NCBI GenBank assembly: GCA_964384825.1
Contig: CAYLMM010000100.1
Location: 1-5,005 of the forward strand
Origin: CAYLMM01 sp964384825
Lineage (GTDB): Bacteria > Krumholzibacteriota > Krumholzibacteriia > LZORAL124-64-63
Reading direction: 5' to 3'
DNA length: 5,005 bases
In this document: positions 4,711 to 5,005 of the stretch, piece after piece
Position numbering within the stretch: position 1 is the stretch's first letter
Layout: every line of letters begins with the position of its first letter
Notes under the pieces: model-generated
Told to the model about the DNA's origin: nothing
Databases searched by the model: none
The model's input: only the letters and a program-made list of their open reading frames with translations
Program-made: the position numbers and the translations under genes

Positions 4711-5005
4711 ATGAAGGACCCGCGCACGACCCGTCTCGCCGAACAGCTGATCAACTACAGCGTCGACCTGCAGCCCGGCGAGGTCTTCTACCTCGAGCTC
4801 AAGGGCATCGAGTCGCTCGATCTGGGCCGGGCCCTGGTCGCCGCGGCCACCGAACGCGGCGGCGTGCCCTTCTGGTACTACAACGACGAGGACGTCTCGC
4901 GGCAGTTCATCAAGGGCGCGGGCGAGGAGCAGTTCGCCAAGTGGGGCGCCTTCCACAAGAAGATCATGGAGATGTGCGACGCCTACATCGCCATCCGCGG
5001 CAGCA
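4711..5005 (+). CDS. M29-family (AmpS-like) aminopeptidase, N-terminal part
   Basis: This frame is open from ATG to the window edge, giving the first 98 residues; the rest is beyond the window. The start MKDPRTTRLAEQLINYSVDL followed by Q-P-G-E resembles the conserved opening of peptidase family M29 (L-A-E-x-L-x-N-Y-S, then L-x-P-G-E). Later stretches fit the same family: R-A-L-V-A-A-A-T-E-R-G-G-V-P-F (43-57), E-E-Q-F-A-K-W (73-79) and M-C-D-A-Y-I-A-I-R-G (88-97). M29 enzymes are cytoplasmic, dinuclear-metal aminopeptidases, usually about 370-410 residues, that remove N-terminal residues from peptides. The metal ligands lie in the C-terminal half and cannot be checked here. It is transcribed away from the epimerase gene across a 141-base region with repeats and has a very strong ribosome binding site. 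Confidence is limited by the truncation. Confidence 0.85.
   Translation, partial: MKDPRTTRLAEQLINYSVDLQPGEVFYLELKGIESLDLGRALVAAATERGGVPFWYYNDEDVSRQFIKGAGEEQFAKWGAFHKKIMEMCDAYIAIRGS

Noticed and set aside
4449..4956. Minus-strand frames of 101 and 91 codons over the intergenic region and aminopeptidase start
   Set aside because: They have no family resemblance and no ribosome site. They overlap the epimerase N-terminus and the antisense of a well-supported M29 start.

Overview
This is a gene-dense, high-GC bacterial window. By eye roughly two thirds of bases are G or C, and codon third positions are strongly G/C. It reads as an ordinary chromosomal segment: I see no transposase, phage, CRISPR, tRNA or rRNA signature. 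The taxon cannot be fixed. Exodeoxyribonuclease VII genes, an ABC-2 type exporter of the 'viologen exporter' class, a methylmalonyl-CoA epimerase, an M29 aminopeptidase and an anonymous Sec-exported protein would suit a GC-rich Gram-negative lineage, for example an uncultured FCB-type or delta-proteobacterial-like genome. That placement is inference.

Positions 1-4064, plus strand. Six genes run in one direction with very short gaps or overlaps: the 3' end of xseA, xseB, an ABC ATPase, two ABC-2 permeases and a secreted protein of unknown function. xseB overlaps the ATPase gene through a TTGA stop/start, the ATPase overlaps permease 1 by 11 bases, and permease 2 starts 3 bases after permease 1 stops. 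The ATPase and the two different permeases should assemble into one inner-membrane exporter. Its cargo cannot be read from sequence. The secreted-protein gene follows after 49 bases with its own Shine-Dalgarno and may share the transcript. A GC-rich 12-bp hairpin at 4071-4099 sits where this run meets the next gene head-on.

Positions 4108-4569, minus strand. A single gene for methylmalonyl-CoA epimerase, a VOC-fold metalloenzyme of propionate / methylmalonyl-CoA metabolism.

Positions 4570-4710. A 141-base divergent intergenic region. It holds a compound inverted repeat, a tandem 9-base direct repeat and the ribosome binding sites of both flanking genes.

Positions 4711-5005, plus strand. The 5' end of an M29-family aminopeptidase gene, cut by the window edge.

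No new multi-gene system is evident. The items most worth a second look are the XseB C-terminus, which resembles the acidic SSB tail, the structured divergent promoter region, and the unrecognised secreted protein downstream of the exporter.
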